The notes below the pieces were generated by a model. That model was not told the DNA's origin and searched no databases. It was given only the letters and a program-made list of their open reading frames with translations. A DNA stretch of 64,000 nucleotides, taken from positions 41,948 through 105,947 of the forward strand of contig JALEZD010000015.1 of the NCBI GenBank assembly GCA_022772735.1, given 5' to 3'. Within the stretch, counting starts at the first letter, position 1; each line of letters starts with the position of its first letter. The position numbers and the translations under genes are program-made. Of this stretch, positions 18,197 through 28,457 are shown piece after piece. Origin of the DNA: Erysipelotrichaceae bacterium (GTDB lineage Bacteria > Bacillota_I > Bacilli_A > Erysipelotrichales > Erysipelotrichaceae).

Positions 18197-19552
18197 TCAT
18201 TCAATTAAACAAAGTGAAAACATATCATTGTTAATGTTAAATTCATTAACAATTTCATACTCATTATTGCCAAAATAATTACCTCTATTTTCACTTCTTA
18301 CAAAATAATATCCTTTAATACCTTTAAACTCATAATCAAATGTTATTTCAACATCTTTTAAGTTATTTAAATCATAATATTCTATAATATATTTCCCATA
18401 ATCAAAATCAGTCACTAAACTATTTGAATTAAATTCATTTTCAAAATAGTTATAAAAGTAATTAAACCCTTCTTTCGCCTTATTTTCTGATAAAAAAGTA
18501 TTAAAATATGTAGTAATATTTATAATTACCAATATAAAAATAATTTGTTTATTAAATTTATTCTTATAAACTATTATAGAAAATGCACACAAAAATATAC
18601 CCAAACTAACTAACATATACTTAGGATAATAATCATGATTTCCAAAATATGCGATTAACATTAAAATAATGCAAGTTATTGGTAAAACAAACATTCCATA
18701 TATTATTTTTTTCTCACATTTTTTACTAAATAAATAATTCAAAAATATTACTAAACAAATCACACAAAAAAACAGTGATAAATATAAATATCCCGTATCA
18801 AATGGAAAAATTAGACTCTCTTTAAATTTATTCAGTGTAAATATTTTACCAATTGCACCACTTGCATAAGTATTATAAGGTGTATTTATATTCGATATTA
18901 CTGTAAATAAAACAACAGGCAAACACATAAAAAACGTCAACATAAAATAAACAATTTTTCTTAAATCTCTATGAATCAATATTTTAATAAACAAATAAAA
19001 ATAAATTAAAAATAATGGTACAACAGATGTTTTATGAATCAAAAATGCCAAAAACGAAAATACCGATAATCTAATCCAATTATTCCTATTATTAAATTTA
19101 TTTACATATAAAAATTCAAAAAAGACTAATGTAGTAAACAAAATTGTCCACGAATAACTTCTAATTTCAAATGAATAGTGAATCAAATTACCACTAAAAA
19201 AAATCAAAAGAAAGTATAACCCACATTTTTCATTAAATAATTTTGATATTTTTCTGTCTCCAATTATTAAAGTTAAAATTGTTGGGATTATTGAAAAAAA
19301 TCTGCTTAAAAATATATATTCTTTATAATTACTAGCATTAAATATACTTAAAAAAAACTTTAAACAAATATAATACAAAGTTGTACTATCGAAAGCATTC
19401 TCAATTTCTAATATTTTTTTATATGAATTTTTAATCATATTTAATGTATATGTTTCATCTGTCCATATTCCATAGTTGTTAAAAATCAATAAAAACAAAA
19501 AAGTTATAACAAATAAGACAAATAATTTTTTTAGCATTTTCAAATTCATCAT
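18197..19552 (-). CDS. GT-C-fold membrane glycosyltransferase-like protein
   Basis: This is an integral membrane protein of about 10 or more helices, 451 residues. It has the GT39/ArnT-like N-terminal signature, an early helix followed by YGIWTDETYTLNMIKNS, where the acidic DE pair is the expected catalytic/metal site. It probably transfers a sugar from a polyprenyl-phosphate donor outside the membrane. It ends in TGA. The next gene upstream stops immediately before its start, so the two are coupled. A second, distantly similar protein is encoded at 27056-28450. Confidence 0.7.
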   Translation of the reverse strand: MMNLKMLKKLFVLFVITFLFLLIFNNYGIWTDETYTLNMIKNSYKKILEIENAFDSTTLYYICLKFFLSIFNASNYKEYIFLSRFFSIIPTILTLIIGDRKISKLFNEKCGLYFLLIFFSGNLIHYSFEIRSYSWTILFTTLVFFEFLYVNKFNNRNNWIRLSVFSFLAFLIHKTSVVPLFLIYFYLFIKILIHRDLRKIVYFMLTFFMCLPVVLFTVISNINTPYNTYASGAIGKIFTLNKFKESLIFPFDTGYLYLSLFFCVICLVIFLNYLFSKKCEKKIIYGMFVLPITCIILMLIAYFGNHDYYPKYMLVSLGIFLCAFSIIVYKNKFNKQIIFILVIINITTYFNTFLSENKAKEGFNYFYNYFENEFNSNSLVTDFDYGKYIIEYYDLNNLKDVEITFDYEFKGIKGYYFVRSENRGNYFGNNEYEIVNEFNINNDMFSLCLIE

Positions 19553-19554
19553 GA

Positions 19555-20139
19555 TTATTTTCCCTCTTTTATTCCATCCCTTTTTAAAACTTTAAAAACT
19601 GTTAAAAACATAATTTTTAGATCAAATAAAAAGTTATATTTTGATAAATATTCTCCATCATATTTAGCTTTAACCTCAATAGGTAATTCATCTCTACCAT
19701 TTACCTGTGCATACCCCGTCAATCCTGGTCTTATACTATTCGCATTATATTTATCTCTTTCTGCAATTAAATCATATTGATTCCAAAGTGCAGGTCTTGG
19801 TCCAACAATTGACATATCACCTTTTATTATATTTATCAGCTGTGGCAATTCATCTAGGCTTGTTTTTCTAATAAATTGTCCAAATTTTGTAATATACATA
19901 TTTGGATTTTCTAATGTATGTGTTGGTGCATTTTTAGGTGCATCAATTCTCATAGAACGAAATTTATATATTTCAAATTCTTTTTTATCTTTTCCAATTC
20001 TTTTTTGTTTAAAAATAATTGGTCCTTTCGAATCAATCTTTATCAAAATTATTACTATGATAAAAATTGGTGAAAGACAAATCACACCTAACACAGACAA
20101 TAAAAAATCAAAAAACCTTTTTAAATATTTACTATACAT
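19555..20139 (-). CDS. Initiating sugar-phosphate transferase (bacterial sugar transferase)
   Basis: It loads the first sugar-1-phosphate onto undecaprenyl phosphate at the membrane, starting assembly of the repeat unit. It has one N-terminal helix (FFDFLLSVLGVICLSPIF). The family core then follows: GPIIFKQKRIGKDKKEFEIY, KFRSM, TSLDELPQLINIIKGDMS, VGPRP and RPGLTGYAQVNGR. The size matches the short PglC-like monotopic form and lacks the large WbaP N-terminal domain. I use the start at 20139 (MYSKYLKRF) because AGAAGGT precedes it; the ATG follows the upstream stop by one base. Confidence 0.94.
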   Translation of the reverse strand: MYSKYLKRFFDFLLSVLGVICLSPIFIIVIILIKIDSKGPIIFKQKRIGKDKKEFEIYKFRSMRIDAPKNAPTHTLENPNMYITKFGQFIRKTSLDELPQLINIIKGDMSIVGPRPALWNQYDLIAERDKYNANSIRPGLTGYAQVNGRDELPIEVKAKYDGEYLSKYNFLFDLKIMFLTVFKVLKRDGIKEGK

Positions 20140-20140
20140 A

Positions 20141-21409
20141 TTACCATACCTTCTTATTTTTAATAGCCTTATAAAAATCTTCAAGAATCATTTTATCATT
20201 TTCACTTTTTACATGGTTTCTTTCAATACAATCTTTAGCTTTTTCAGCATAAGTCTTCAAATAATTTTCATCACTCATTATTTTATTTATATAAAAATCT
20301 ATATCATCAATATTATCGATACATATTGCACAATCTTCATCCCTTAAATACTGAAAACCAGCATTATTTGCAGGACATATCGCCATTAATGCTGCACCGC
20401 TTTCTAAACAATCAGTAATCTTTGTAGAAAAAGACAATCTTGTAATTAATGAATTTTTTAAATTAAAACTTTCAACATGAAGTGCTATAGAACATTCCTT
20501 ATATTTAGCTTTTAATTGCTCACTATCTATTAAACCATTAAAAAATGTATCATATCCATTATTTAAAATATTATATTGTTCCTTAGATAAACTACTTCCA
20601 CTATAAATTTCTAAAACAAAGTTTAATTTATCTTTGTTATATCTACCAATCACTTCAGCTAGTTTACATAGAACATCTGACCTATTTAAATATAAATTTC
20701 CTGCAAAGATTATTTTGTATGGTTTTTTTATAAAATTAATACCTTGATGTTTACAACCCTTTCTCAAAATTTTCATTGGAACATTCAATTCTTTTTCATA
20801 TTCTTGCAGTTGTTGATTAGTCATTGTATACATTAAAGAATATAGTTTTGAAGTTTTTCTTACATTTCTTCTTAAATTCCATCTTCTAATCCAAAAAAGA
20901 GGATTAAAATTAATAACATTATATGAATACAAATCATCGGATACATAAGATACAATTGGTGCACTTGTATATTTTGATACAAGCCTTGTAAGCCTGAGCA
21001 TTCTAACATTTCCATAACAAGGTGCAAAAATAATATCTGGATTAAAATCTTTAATAAAACTAACAAAATTTTTATTATCAATTTTTGAAAGTTTCCAAAA
21101 AAGTTCTCTAATTAAAAATATAATTTCCCATCGTTTACCTTTTTTGGATTTATTTTCAAATCTGAAATCATCAGAATTATTAAAATCACTTTCAAAAATC
21201 CGTCCTGTTTCTTTACCCTTTAAAACATTATCAATGACCATTTTATCAGTTATCTGATAATATTTATTGCATAAAGTAGTATTAGGTAAACCAGCACTAC
21301 AATAAATTTGTTCAATCTCAAAATTTAAACCAGAAAAAATATTGCTTAAAACATTCCCACCATTTACATTATTATTCCAATTTTCAAGTGATAAAATTAA
21401 TACTTTCAT
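20141..21409 (-). CDS. Glycosyltransferase, GT-B fold (GT4-like)
   Basis: It is expected to add a sugar to the growing lipid-linked repeat unit in the cytoplasm. The N-terminal domain starts MKVLILSLENWNNNVNGGN, with the glycine-rich acceptor loop. The C-terminal domain contains KIIFAGNLYLNRSDVLCKL, a UDP-binding-like stretch and SFSTKITDCLESGAALMAI, the E-x-G motif region of GT4/GT1 enzymes. Its start overlaps the preceding gene by 4 nt. Donor and acceptor are unknown. Confidence 0.82.
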   Translation of the reverse strand: MKVLILSLENWNNNVNGGNVLSNIFSGLNFEIEQIYCSAGLPNTTLCNKYYQITDKMVIDNVLKGKETGRIFESDFNNSDDFRFENKSKKGKRWEIIFLIRELFWKLSKIDNKNFVSFIKDFNPDIIFAPCYGNVRMLRLTRLVSKYTSAPIVSYVSDDLYSYNVINFNPLFWIRRWNLRRNVRKTSKLYSLMYTMTNQQLQEYEKELNVPMKILRKGCKHQGINFIKKPYKIIFAGNLYLNRSDVLCKLAEVIGRYNKDKLNFVLEIYSGSSLSKEQYNILNNGYDTFFNGLIDSEQLKAKYKECSIALHVESFNLKNSLITRLSFSTKITDCLESGAALMAICPANNAGFQYLRDEDCAICIDNIDDIDFYINKIMSDENYLKTYAEKAKDCIERNHVKSENDKMILEDFYKAIKNKKVW

Positions 21410-22365
21410 TTTCTATTCCTTACAAATTTATTCATTAAAATTGATGTTAAATTATAACCCAAAATTCTTTTTAAAATTCTGATTATTTTTACTTTTTTAC
21501 TGTAACCATACTCAAGTAATACACTTAGTTTTTTTATTCTATTTTTTAAATCTTTATCTTCCACTTCAATATAATAAGCCATTAAAACCATATATTGATA
21601 AGACAAAAAGCTCAAAATCGAATTTTTTCTTTTTTTAGATATGTTATCATTATTTATCATTTCATAACATTCTTCAATCGAATTAGTTAAATCATACCCA
21701 TGTTTTTTACTAAAAGTTGTAGAAATCGAACCATATCTAGACTGTCTGTAATAATAATATGGTTTATCAACTATATTAAAATCATCTAAACAAATTAAAA
21801 GCCTAATACTCCATTCAACATCTTCACTAAGAATACCCTCTTTAAAAAACAAATTATTTTTTATAAAGAAGTTTCTATTAATACACTTATTACATGCGGA
21901 TGAAACATATGAAGACTCTTTTACCAAGTTTTCTATTTTTTCATCGATATCACCATTTATAACTTCACCATAATTAACTATTTTTTTCATTGTATTATCA
22001 AAATACAACTTATCAAATCCAAGCAGTATAACATTATAAGAATAAATATTATCATAAACTCTTTTTAATGCATCACTATCACTTAACATATCATCGCTAT
22101 CAATAAACAATAAATATTCTCCTGAAGATTCATAAACACCTTTATTTCTAGAGCTACTTAATCCACCATTAGCTTTATGGATAACCTTGATAAAATCATA
22201 TTTTTTACAATATTCATCACAAATAAGTCCGGATTTATCTTTTGAACCATCATCAACCAAAATTATTTCATAATCATTAAATGTTTGATTTATGATACTT
22301 TCTAAACATTCATCTAAATAGTCTTCAACATTATATACTGGGACAATAATACTAAAAAAAGCCAT
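21406..22365 (-). CDS. Glycosyltransferase family 2
   Basis: This is an inverting GT-A enzyme of the surface polymer pathway. The N-terminus FSIIVPVYNVEDYLDECLESI, then ILVDDGSKDKSG (nucleotide-binding Asp pair), GGLSSSRNKG and FIDSDDML (DxD metal site) are textbook for the family. The C-terminal third (about residues 200-319) is Lys/Ile/Tyr-rich, with a possible membrane-associating amphipathic segment. It lies 2 nt from the upstream GT2 gene and overlaps the downstream gene by 4 nt. Confidence 0.92.
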   Translation of the reverse strand: MAFFSIIVPVYNVEDYLDECLESIINQTFNDYEIILVDDGSKDKSGLICDEYCKKYDFIKVIHKANGGLSSSRNKGVYESSGEYLLFIDSDDMLSDSDALKRVYDNIYSYNVILLGFDKLYFDNTMKKIVNYGEVINGDIDEKIENLVKESSYVSSACNKCINRNFFIKNNLFFKEGILSEDVEWSIRLLICLDDFNIVDKPYYYYRQSRYGSISTTFSKKHGYDLTNSIEECYEMINNDNISKKRKNSILSFLSYQYMVLMAYYIEVEDKDLKNRIKKLSVLLEYGYSKKVKIIRILKRILGYNLTSILMNKFVRNRK

Positions 22366-22367
22366 AT

Positions 22368-23324
22368 TTAAATAACCCTATTCTTTCTTTTTAAATATCT
22401 ACCTAGAACAAGTAAGATATTTTTATTTCCAATAATCGATCCAATTTTCAATATCTTAATAGCATTCATACAATCCATAATTTCATACTTTTTATCTTTA
22501 AACCAATTATCTATTTTATTTTTTTCTAGCCTATTTAAATAATCATAGTCTTGCATTACCCCAACAATAAGCATTAAATAATATGTATGCACTAATTTTT
22601 TTCTATTGCTATCTAATTTTTTTGAAAATTCATATAAATCATTACATCCAAGCATTGCATCTTCATAAAATTTAAACTTTTTAGAAGTACTTACAGAATT
22701 ATTATGAATATTGTAGTTGTAAAATGGTGTATCATTTAATAGTATTTTATTTGCACTACAAAGTAGCTTTGGAACCCAAATTGCATCCTCAACCAAACTA
22801 TTTTCATTAAAAAATAATTTATTTTCCATTAATAAACTCCTTTTAATAAAATATCTCCATGGGCTACTAGATAATCTATATTTACAAAGTAGCTCAATAT
22901 TTCTATCAATAGAACTATTATTAATCATGCTTGCAGTTAATAAACTGTCTTTTTCAAAGATAACTTTATTTAAATCTATATTAAACATAGAATATAAACC
23001 AACAAGAATATCTACATTCCCATCAAGCATTTTTGTCATAGTATTTAGTGAATTAGGTTTAAGTGTGTCATCTGCATCCATAAACAAAATATAATCCCCA
23101 CTCGCATTTATAAGTCCATTATTACGAGCAACTGCAGCACCCATATTATTTTGATTAATAACCTTAACATCATATTCTTCCAAAATAAGTTTGGTAGAAT
23201 CACTACTACCATCATTAACAACAATAACCTCTAAATCATTAAAGTTTTGAACAAATATACTATCAAGTGCATTTTTTATATATTTTTGTGCATTATATGC
23301 GGGTATAATAATACTAATTAACAT
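22368..23324 (-). CDS. Glycosyltransferase family 2 (first gene of the operon)
   Basis: This second GT-A enzyme starts MLISIIIPAYNAQKYIKNAL and has VIVVNDGSSDST, NNMGAAVARNNG and FMDADDTL. It is similar in size and layout to the neighbouring GT2 at 21406 and may be an old duplicate with a different acceptor. A purine-rich site (GGGAG) precedes its start. It begins the six-gene minus-strand operon and is divergent from the pyruvyl-transferase gene at 23412, with an 87-bp shared control region. Confidence 0.9.
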   Translation of the reverse strand: MLISIIIPAYNAQKYIKNALDSIFVQNFNDLEVIVVNDGSSDSTKLILEEYDVKVINQNNMGAAVARNNGLINASGDYILFMDADDTLKPNSLNTMTKMLDGNVDILVGLYSMFNIDLNKVIFEKDSLLTASMINNSSIDRNIELLCKYRLSSSPWRYFIKRSLLMENKLFFNENSLVEDAIWVPKLLCSANKILLNDTPFYNYNIHNNSVSTSKKFKFYEDAMLGCNDLYEFSKKLDSNRKKLVHTYYLMLIVGVMQDYDYLNRLEKNKIDNWFKDKKYEIMDCMNAIKILKIGSIIGNKNILLVLGRYLKRKNRVI

Positions 23325-23360
23325 AAACTACTCCCTTACAACATATAATTTTAACCTATA

Positions 23361-23389
23361 TTTAATAAAATATATATATTAGGTATAAT
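23361..23389 (+). promoter_or_regulatory. Promoter of the pyruvyl-transferase gene
   Basis: TTTAAT (23361-23366) and TATAAT (23384-23389) are 17 bp apart, 22 nt upstream of the start codon. The minus-strand operon must also start in this short divergent region. Confidence 0.55.
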
Positions 23390-23411
23390 TATTATAAAGA
23401 AAGGTATTAAT

Positions 23412-24491
23412 ATGGACATTTTATTATTTGCGTTTACCCATGACAATTTAGGAGATGACTTATTTATTAAAATAATATGTGAGAGATATCCACATGTAAA
23501 TTTTCATCTTCCTCTTAAAATAGAGAATACAAATTCATCGTTTAAAAAAATAAAAAATTTATTTTGTTCAGATGAACTTTTCGATATGTATAATTCTATT
23601 AGAAAAGAAAGTATTATTAATAATCATCTAAAAATTAAAACAAATTTTGCGCTGTTAAAATACAGAAAAGTAATAGAAAAATTTGATGCTTCTGTATATA
23701 TAGTTGGTAGTGCATTTATTCAAAGTGCACCAAAAAAAGGTTTCAGTAATCTAATACTATTAGAAAAAATGGTAAAGCTATCTAAAAAGTTCTTTATGTT
23801 GAATACAAACTTTGGTCCATATTTTGATGATAAATATTTAATCTTCAGCAAAACCATAATAAAAAAAATGACAGATATTTGTTTTAGAGACGAATATTCT
23901 TATAACCTGTTTAAAGATTTAAACAATGTTAGATACGCCTCGGATATAGTTCTATCTTTAAAATCAGAAAAACAAACAAATACAAATAATGTATTAGTTT
24001 CTGTTATGGATTTATCCGATTCATATATTAACTTTATTATTAATATTGTAAAAAAATTGGATGAAAGTGATTATAATTGTAAGCTTGTATCATTTTGTAA
24101 TAGCCAAAACGATGACATTGCGATTGAAAAAATTAAAAAATTTGTTGATGTTGAAGCAATTTTATACAATGGAAATATAGATGAAATTTTAGACGAATTT
24201 CAAAACGCAAAACATATAATCGCAACTAGATTTCATTCTATGATAATATCATTTTCTTACAATAAAAATGTATTACCAATAATCTACAGTCAAAAAACAA
24301 AAAAAGTTATTGAAGATTCTAAGTTTAATGGTGATTACATAGAACTGGATAAACTTGATAAATATAATATTGAAATGTTGATTAATAATTTAAATGATAA
24401 AGCAAGTATATCTGATGAATATAAAAATATGTCAGAAAAACAATTTTATAAATTAGATATATTTTTTAAAGAGGAAAAATATGAAATATAA
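23412..24491 (+). CDS. Polysaccharide pyruvyl transferase-family protein
   Basis: It is likely to modify a sugar of the polymer with pyruvate ketal, or to act as a related transferase. The N-terminus MDILLFAFTHDNLGDDLFIK shows the family NxGD motif. VYIVGSAFIQ, NTNFGPYFDDKY, CFRDEYSY (R-D-x-x-S-like) and YASDIVLSL follow. The C-terminal IIATRFHSMIISFSYNKNV matches the conserved R-x-H of the family. The length is 359 residues. It overlaps the next gene by 11 nt, and the two plus-strand genes are coupled. Confidence 0.82.
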   Translation: MDILLFAFTHDNLGDDLFIKIICERYPHVNFHLPLKIENTNSSFKKIKNLFCSDELFDMYNSIRKESIINNHLKIKTNFALLKYRKVIEKFDASVYIVGSAFIQSAPKKGFSNLILLEKMVKLSKKFFMLNTNFGPYFDDKYLIFSKTIIKKMTDICFRDEYSYNLFKDLNNVRYASDIVLSLKSEKQTNTNNVLVSVMDLSDSYINFIINIVKKLDESDYNCKLVSFCNSQNDDIAIEKIKKFVDVEAILYNGNIDEILDEFQNAKHIIATRFHSMIISFSYNKNVLPIIYSQKTKKVIEDSKFNGDYIELDKLDKYNIEMLINNLNDKASISDEYKNMSEKQFYKLDIFFKEEKYEI

Positions 24492-25503
24492 ATTAAATGA
24501 AATTAAAAACAACAAATCTATATTAGAAAAGGAAAATATAAATTCTGATATATTTTTTAAAATTCTTGAAAAAAGCGAAAAATTTGATTTTAAAGAAGAA
24601 GATATTGTGATAAGTTTTGTTATTCCATCACATAATAGATACGAAATGTTGATTCAATGTATTAACAGTATATTTATGCAAAAGTATAAAAACTTTGAAA
24701 TAATTGTAATTGATGATAGTTCAACACAAAATGAATACAAAAGCTTAAAAAATATGCCCATAAACTATATAAGGAACGCTACTTCTTTAGGTCCAGGCAA
24801 ATCAAGACAAAAGGGATATAATATTGCAAGAGGAGATTATATAATCTTTATCGATGATGATGACTTTTATATAAATGATAACTTCTTAAATGTCGCAATA
24901 GAAAAATTAAACAAAGAAAAAAATTTAGCTTTTGTTTCTTTTAACTCTATTACATACTATGAGAATAATAATGAATTTTTATTTACTAAAATTAACGCCA
25001 AAGGATCAATAAAAAAAGAAGAATATTTTATTAATTTTGTTAAAAAATTTCAAAAACCAACCTCAACATTTACAACAATATTCAGAAAAGAACACTTAAA
25101 AAATGCAGATTTTTCAAATATGGAAATGATGAATGATTCTTCGATTTATTTAAGAGCTTTAACTCAAGGTGATGCATTTATTTTCAATAATTTTATAGGT
25201 GCTTATAGAGTCCACAACAGCAATATTTCTAAATCTATTCCACATTCATTTATCCTAGAAAATATAGATGAAAAAATTAATATTTTTAACATTGCAAATA
25301 AATCTTTTGATACAAATCTAACTCCTTGGCTAAAAAACCAGATGTATGACACTCTGATGTATTATGTAATAGATACTAAATGTAGTTTCAAAAACGCTTT
25401 AGACTTTATAACATACACGAGTAAAAAAACAAAAATAAATATTCTAACATTGATTTATTTCTATATAAAAATAAAAATAATAAAAGTTATACTTTCTAAA
25501 TAG
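24481..25503 (+). CDS. Glycosyltransferase family 2
   Basis: This third GT-A enzyme of the locus has VISFVIPSHNRYEMLIQCI, IIVIDDSSTQNE, LGPGKSRQKGYN and FIDDDDFY (metal-binding Asp cluster). An N-terminal extension of about 40 Lys/Asn-rich residues precedes the fold. GAGGAAAA lies before the start, inside the upstream gene. Its last codons overlap the 3' end of the convergent flippase gene by 8 nt. Confidence 0.9.
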   Translation: MKYKLNEIKNNKSILEKENINSDIFFKILEKSEKFDFKEEDIVISFVIPSHNRYEMLIQCINSIFMQKYKNFEIIVIDDSSTQNEYKSLKNMPINYIRNATSLGPGKSRQKGYNIARGDYIIFIDDDDFYINDNFLNVAIEKLNKEKNLAFVSFNSITYYENNNEFLFTKINAKGSIKKEEYFINFVKKFQKPTSTFTTIFRKEHLKNADFSNMEMMNDSSIYLRALTQGDAFIFNNFIGAYRVHNSNISKSIPHSFILENIDEKINIFNIANKSFDTNLTPWLKNQMYDTLMYYVIDTKCSFKNALDFITYTSKKTKINILTLIYFYIKIKIIKVILSK

Positions 25504-27001
25504 TTTTCGTTTTTATGATTTTCAATAATAACTTAAAATCTTCCTTAAATAATATACAGTTAACAGTAAAAACAAAACAAAAAATCACTATAAAAATTAA
25601 TCCATACTTTATAAATGCATCAAAATATGTATAAAAATTCAAATTAATAAAATTAAATATATATATTATTATAGATAGTATAGCTACATTAAAAATCCAT
25701 CTTAAATAAGACTTAGCACATGATCTATTTAATATTATTTTATTTGCGTATAATACAAAATCATTACTTCTGTATAATAATGCGATTATTGTTCCAATTA
25801 AAACACCATAAATGCCTAAAAATTTCACACCTATGATTGAGACAATAATATTTATACTCATTTCTATTATTGCTCTGTTTTGTGTTTGTTTAAAATGACC
25901 TGAAACACTTACAACACTATTCATAACTGGTTTTGCAACTTTAACAATTTCTATAAGTAAAAATAAAATAGCAAGATTTACATCTATATAATTAATATCA
26001 CTAAATCCATTCGTATAAATCTTCAAAAATGGAATTAATCCTACAAAAAGTGTTATGTAACTTGAAAAACTTAAAACATAAAAAACAAATTCATTTAAAT
26101 CAATCAATTTAGAAAATTTACTCTTATCTTTTGAAAAAATCTGACCAAGATAAAATGAACCACTATTATTTGCGATTGATAAAATTTGTGAAATTGCTCT
26201 AAAGAATAGACTATAAATTGTATATACGCTGACAACCTTTAAATTTGTAAACATAGTTAATATAAGCACATCTGTATTTGAAAAAATCATGTATGAAACT
26301 TGGTGAATTAGTACAGAGCTTTTTTGATTTATAGAATTATAATTGGGTTGTGCATTTAAGTTTATCCATTTATAATCTTTTTTTATTATGTACCCAATAA
26401 CAAAAACCTGTAATAAATTAACTACAAAAAATGAAAATTGTACAGCAATAACATCAAACCCATTAATAATTAAAATTATTTTTGTGGCTGAAGTTAAAAT
26501 ATTAACAACAGTAGATAATGCTAATACAATATAATTTTTACCCTCTGCTTCAAGTAAAATTCTATATTTTCCATGAAAGAAATAATTAACAACTCCTCCC
26601 AAACCACTAAATACAATTACCAAAAATACAGTGAAATTATCAATAGATGTTTTAAAAGCTAGTGGATAAACAACCGCAAAAATAAAAATTGATAAAAGAT
26701 ATAAATATCCTGTTTTTTTATAATATGCACTTGTCGCACTAAGAATTGAATTAATTTCTTTTTTATCATCAGAAGCAATGGGTTTATATAATGCTTGAAG
26801 TGTTGCAGTACCAACCCCAGCTTCTAATAAATTTATATATACATAAATTTGTGTTATAGAGCTTATCAAACCGTTTATTTCTGAGCCAAAACTAGTTATA
26901 AAAAATCTTGGAAGAGCTAATCCAAGTAGAATTGTAATTATTTGACCTAAAACCCCTATAAATAAGTTATAAAATATTCTTTTACTTTTCATACTTTCCA
27001 T
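25496..27001 (-). CDS. Polysaccharide flippase (Wzx/MVF-like)
   Basis: This is a 12 to 14-helix membrane protein expected to flip the lipid-linked repeat unit to the outer face. The N-terminus (IFYNLFIGVLGQIITILLGL, then LPRFFITSFGSEINGLISSI) and the short loop YINLLEAGVGTATLQALYKP are typical of polysaccharide biosynthesis protein transporters. The length is 501 residues. The start is uncertain: neither the ATG at 27001 nor the ATG three codons later has a good ribosome binding site. It is divergent from the GT-C gene at 27056 with only 54 bp between. Confidence 0.88.
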   Translation of the reverse strand: MESMKSKRIFYNLFIGVLGQIITILLGLALPRFFITSFGSEINGLISSITQIYVYINLLEAGVGTATLQALYKPIASDDKKEINSILSATSAYYKKTGYLYLLSIFIFAVVYPLAFKTSIDNFTVFLVIVFSGLGGVVNYFFHGKYRILLEAEGKNYIVLALSTVVNILTSATKIILIINGFDVIAVQFSFFVVNLLQVFVIGYIIKKDYKWINLNAQPNYNSINQKSSVLIHQVSYMIFSNTDVLILTMFTNLKVVSVYTIYSLFFRAISQILSIANNSGSFYLGQIFSKDKSKFSKLIDLNEFVFYVLSFSSYITLFVGLIPFLKIYTNGFSDINYIDVNLAILFLLIEIVKVAKPVMNSVVSVSGHFKQTQNRAIIEMSINIIVSIIGVKFLGIYGVLIGTIIALLYRSNDFVLYANKIILNRSCAKSYLRWIFNVAILSIIIYIFNFINLNFYTYFDAFIKYGLIFIVIFCFVFTVNCILFKEDFKLLLKIIKTKTI

Positions 27002-27055
27002 TATACATGATAAATAAAATTTTATATGCTAAAATTAGTTAGGAATTGAGGGAAT

Positions 27056-28450
27056 ATGGTTAAAGGATACAAAAAATTTTTATATTATTTCATACCAATT
27101 TTATTAATATTAATGAGTTCATATTGTATATTTAACGGATATATTTGGCAAGATGAAGCTTTTAGTATTGCACTATCAAAGAAAAGTATACTTGAGATTA
27201 TGAAAATTTCCATGAATGATGTACACCCTCCACTTTATTACATAATTTTAAAATTTGGCATATCAATACTTAATCCATTTATAAATAATATACAAATTTC
27301 GTCAAAGATAGTTTCTTTTATTCCATACATTTTAATGCATATAATATCAATTACATTGATTGAAAAGCTATTTGGAAAATTTACATCATTTTTATTTTCT
27401 ATATTTTCATTAGGTATGCCTGTTTTTTTAACATATGCAATTGAAATAAGAATGTATTCATATTCATATCTGTTTGTAACATTAACAATGATTTATACTT
27501 TAAAAATCATTGAAGAAAAAAATAGTGTAAATTTTATTTACTTAGGTATTTTTACAGTTTTATCACTCTATACTCATTATTTCTCTGCATTAGCTTGCGT
27601 AATAATATATGCAATTTTAATGATATATTTAATATTAAAAGATTCAAAAAAATTAAAATTATTTTTTACTACATCATTTTTAATAAGTTTATCTTTTACA
27701 TTTTGGTTATACAATTTTATACAGAGTTTATCATCAAGAATAGCATCAGATTTTTGGATACAAAAACCATCTCTAAAAGATATAATATCTTATGTTAAAT
27801 TTCCATTTTCATTAATGAAATTAAATTTTATAAGTTATTTTTTAATTATTATAACTTATATGATTATTATTTTTTCATTTAAGAAAATTAAAAAATATAT
27901 AATCTACTTCCCATTTTCAATACTTTTTATACTAACAACCATAGGCACACTCATATCAATTTTTATAAAGCCTATATTCATTAATAGATACATGATAGTA
28001 GCATTGGGTTGCTTCTGGCTATCTATTTCATTAATGATAAATTATAGTTTTAATTCAAAACAAAAATATGTTATATCCACAATTTATTTAATTTTATCTA
28101 TATTTGTAATAGGAGATAGAATTATAATGGAAAAATTTTATAAAAATGAATTAAAAAAATTAGAAAATGCTATAGAAAAGTATGATTTAAATATTGTAAC
28201 TGACGAAATGGGAATACAATTACCATTATCAATATACTTTCCAAATAAAATAATATTAAATATAAACAATAATGGAATGGATTACATGTTTGATAATATT
28301 AAAAATACTACAGTTGATGAATTAAAAAAGGAAAATATAATTATTTTAAAAAATACATCTATCTTAGATTTAAATGACTATGAAATTATAGATCAATTTT
28401 ATTTAGATAATGTAGGAAAACTTAATATAATGAAAAAATTATCTAAGTGA
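27056..28450 (+). CDS. GT-C-fold membrane glycosyltransferase-like protein (second copy)
   Basis: It is about 464 residues with roughly ten membrane helices. It has the same layout as the 18197-19552 protein: an N-terminal helix, then NGYIWQDEAFSIALSKKSI, with an acidic DE pair and DVHPPLYYIILKFG, which is the GT39/PMT-like donor-site signature. It probably adds a sugar from a polyprenyl-phosphate donor. GAGGGA precedes the start. The gene ends TGA TAA and is convergent with the HAD phosphatase gene. Confidence 0.75.
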   Translation: MVKGYKKFLYYFIPILLILMSSYCIFNGYIWQDEAFSIALSKKSILEIMKISMNDVHPPLYYIILKFGISILNPFINNIQISSKIVSFIPYILMHIISITLIEKLFGKFTSFLFSIFSLGMPVFLTYAIEIRMYSYSYLFVTLTMIYTLKIIEEKNSVNFIYLGIFTVLSLYTHYFSALACVIIYAILMIYLILKDSKKLKLFFTTSFLISLSFTFWLYNFIQSLSSRIASDFWIQKPSLKDIISYVKFPFSLMKLNFISYFLIIITYMIIIFSFKKIKKYIIYFPFSILFILTTIGTLISIFIKPIFINRYMIVALGCFWLSISLMINYSFNSKQKYVISTIYLILSIFVIGDRIIMEKFYKNELKKLENAIEKYDLNIVTDEMGIQLPLSIYFPNKIILNINNNGMDYMFDNIKNTTVDELKKENIIILKNTSILDLNDYEIIDQFYLDNVGKLNIMKKLSK

Positions 28451-28457
28451 TAATTTT

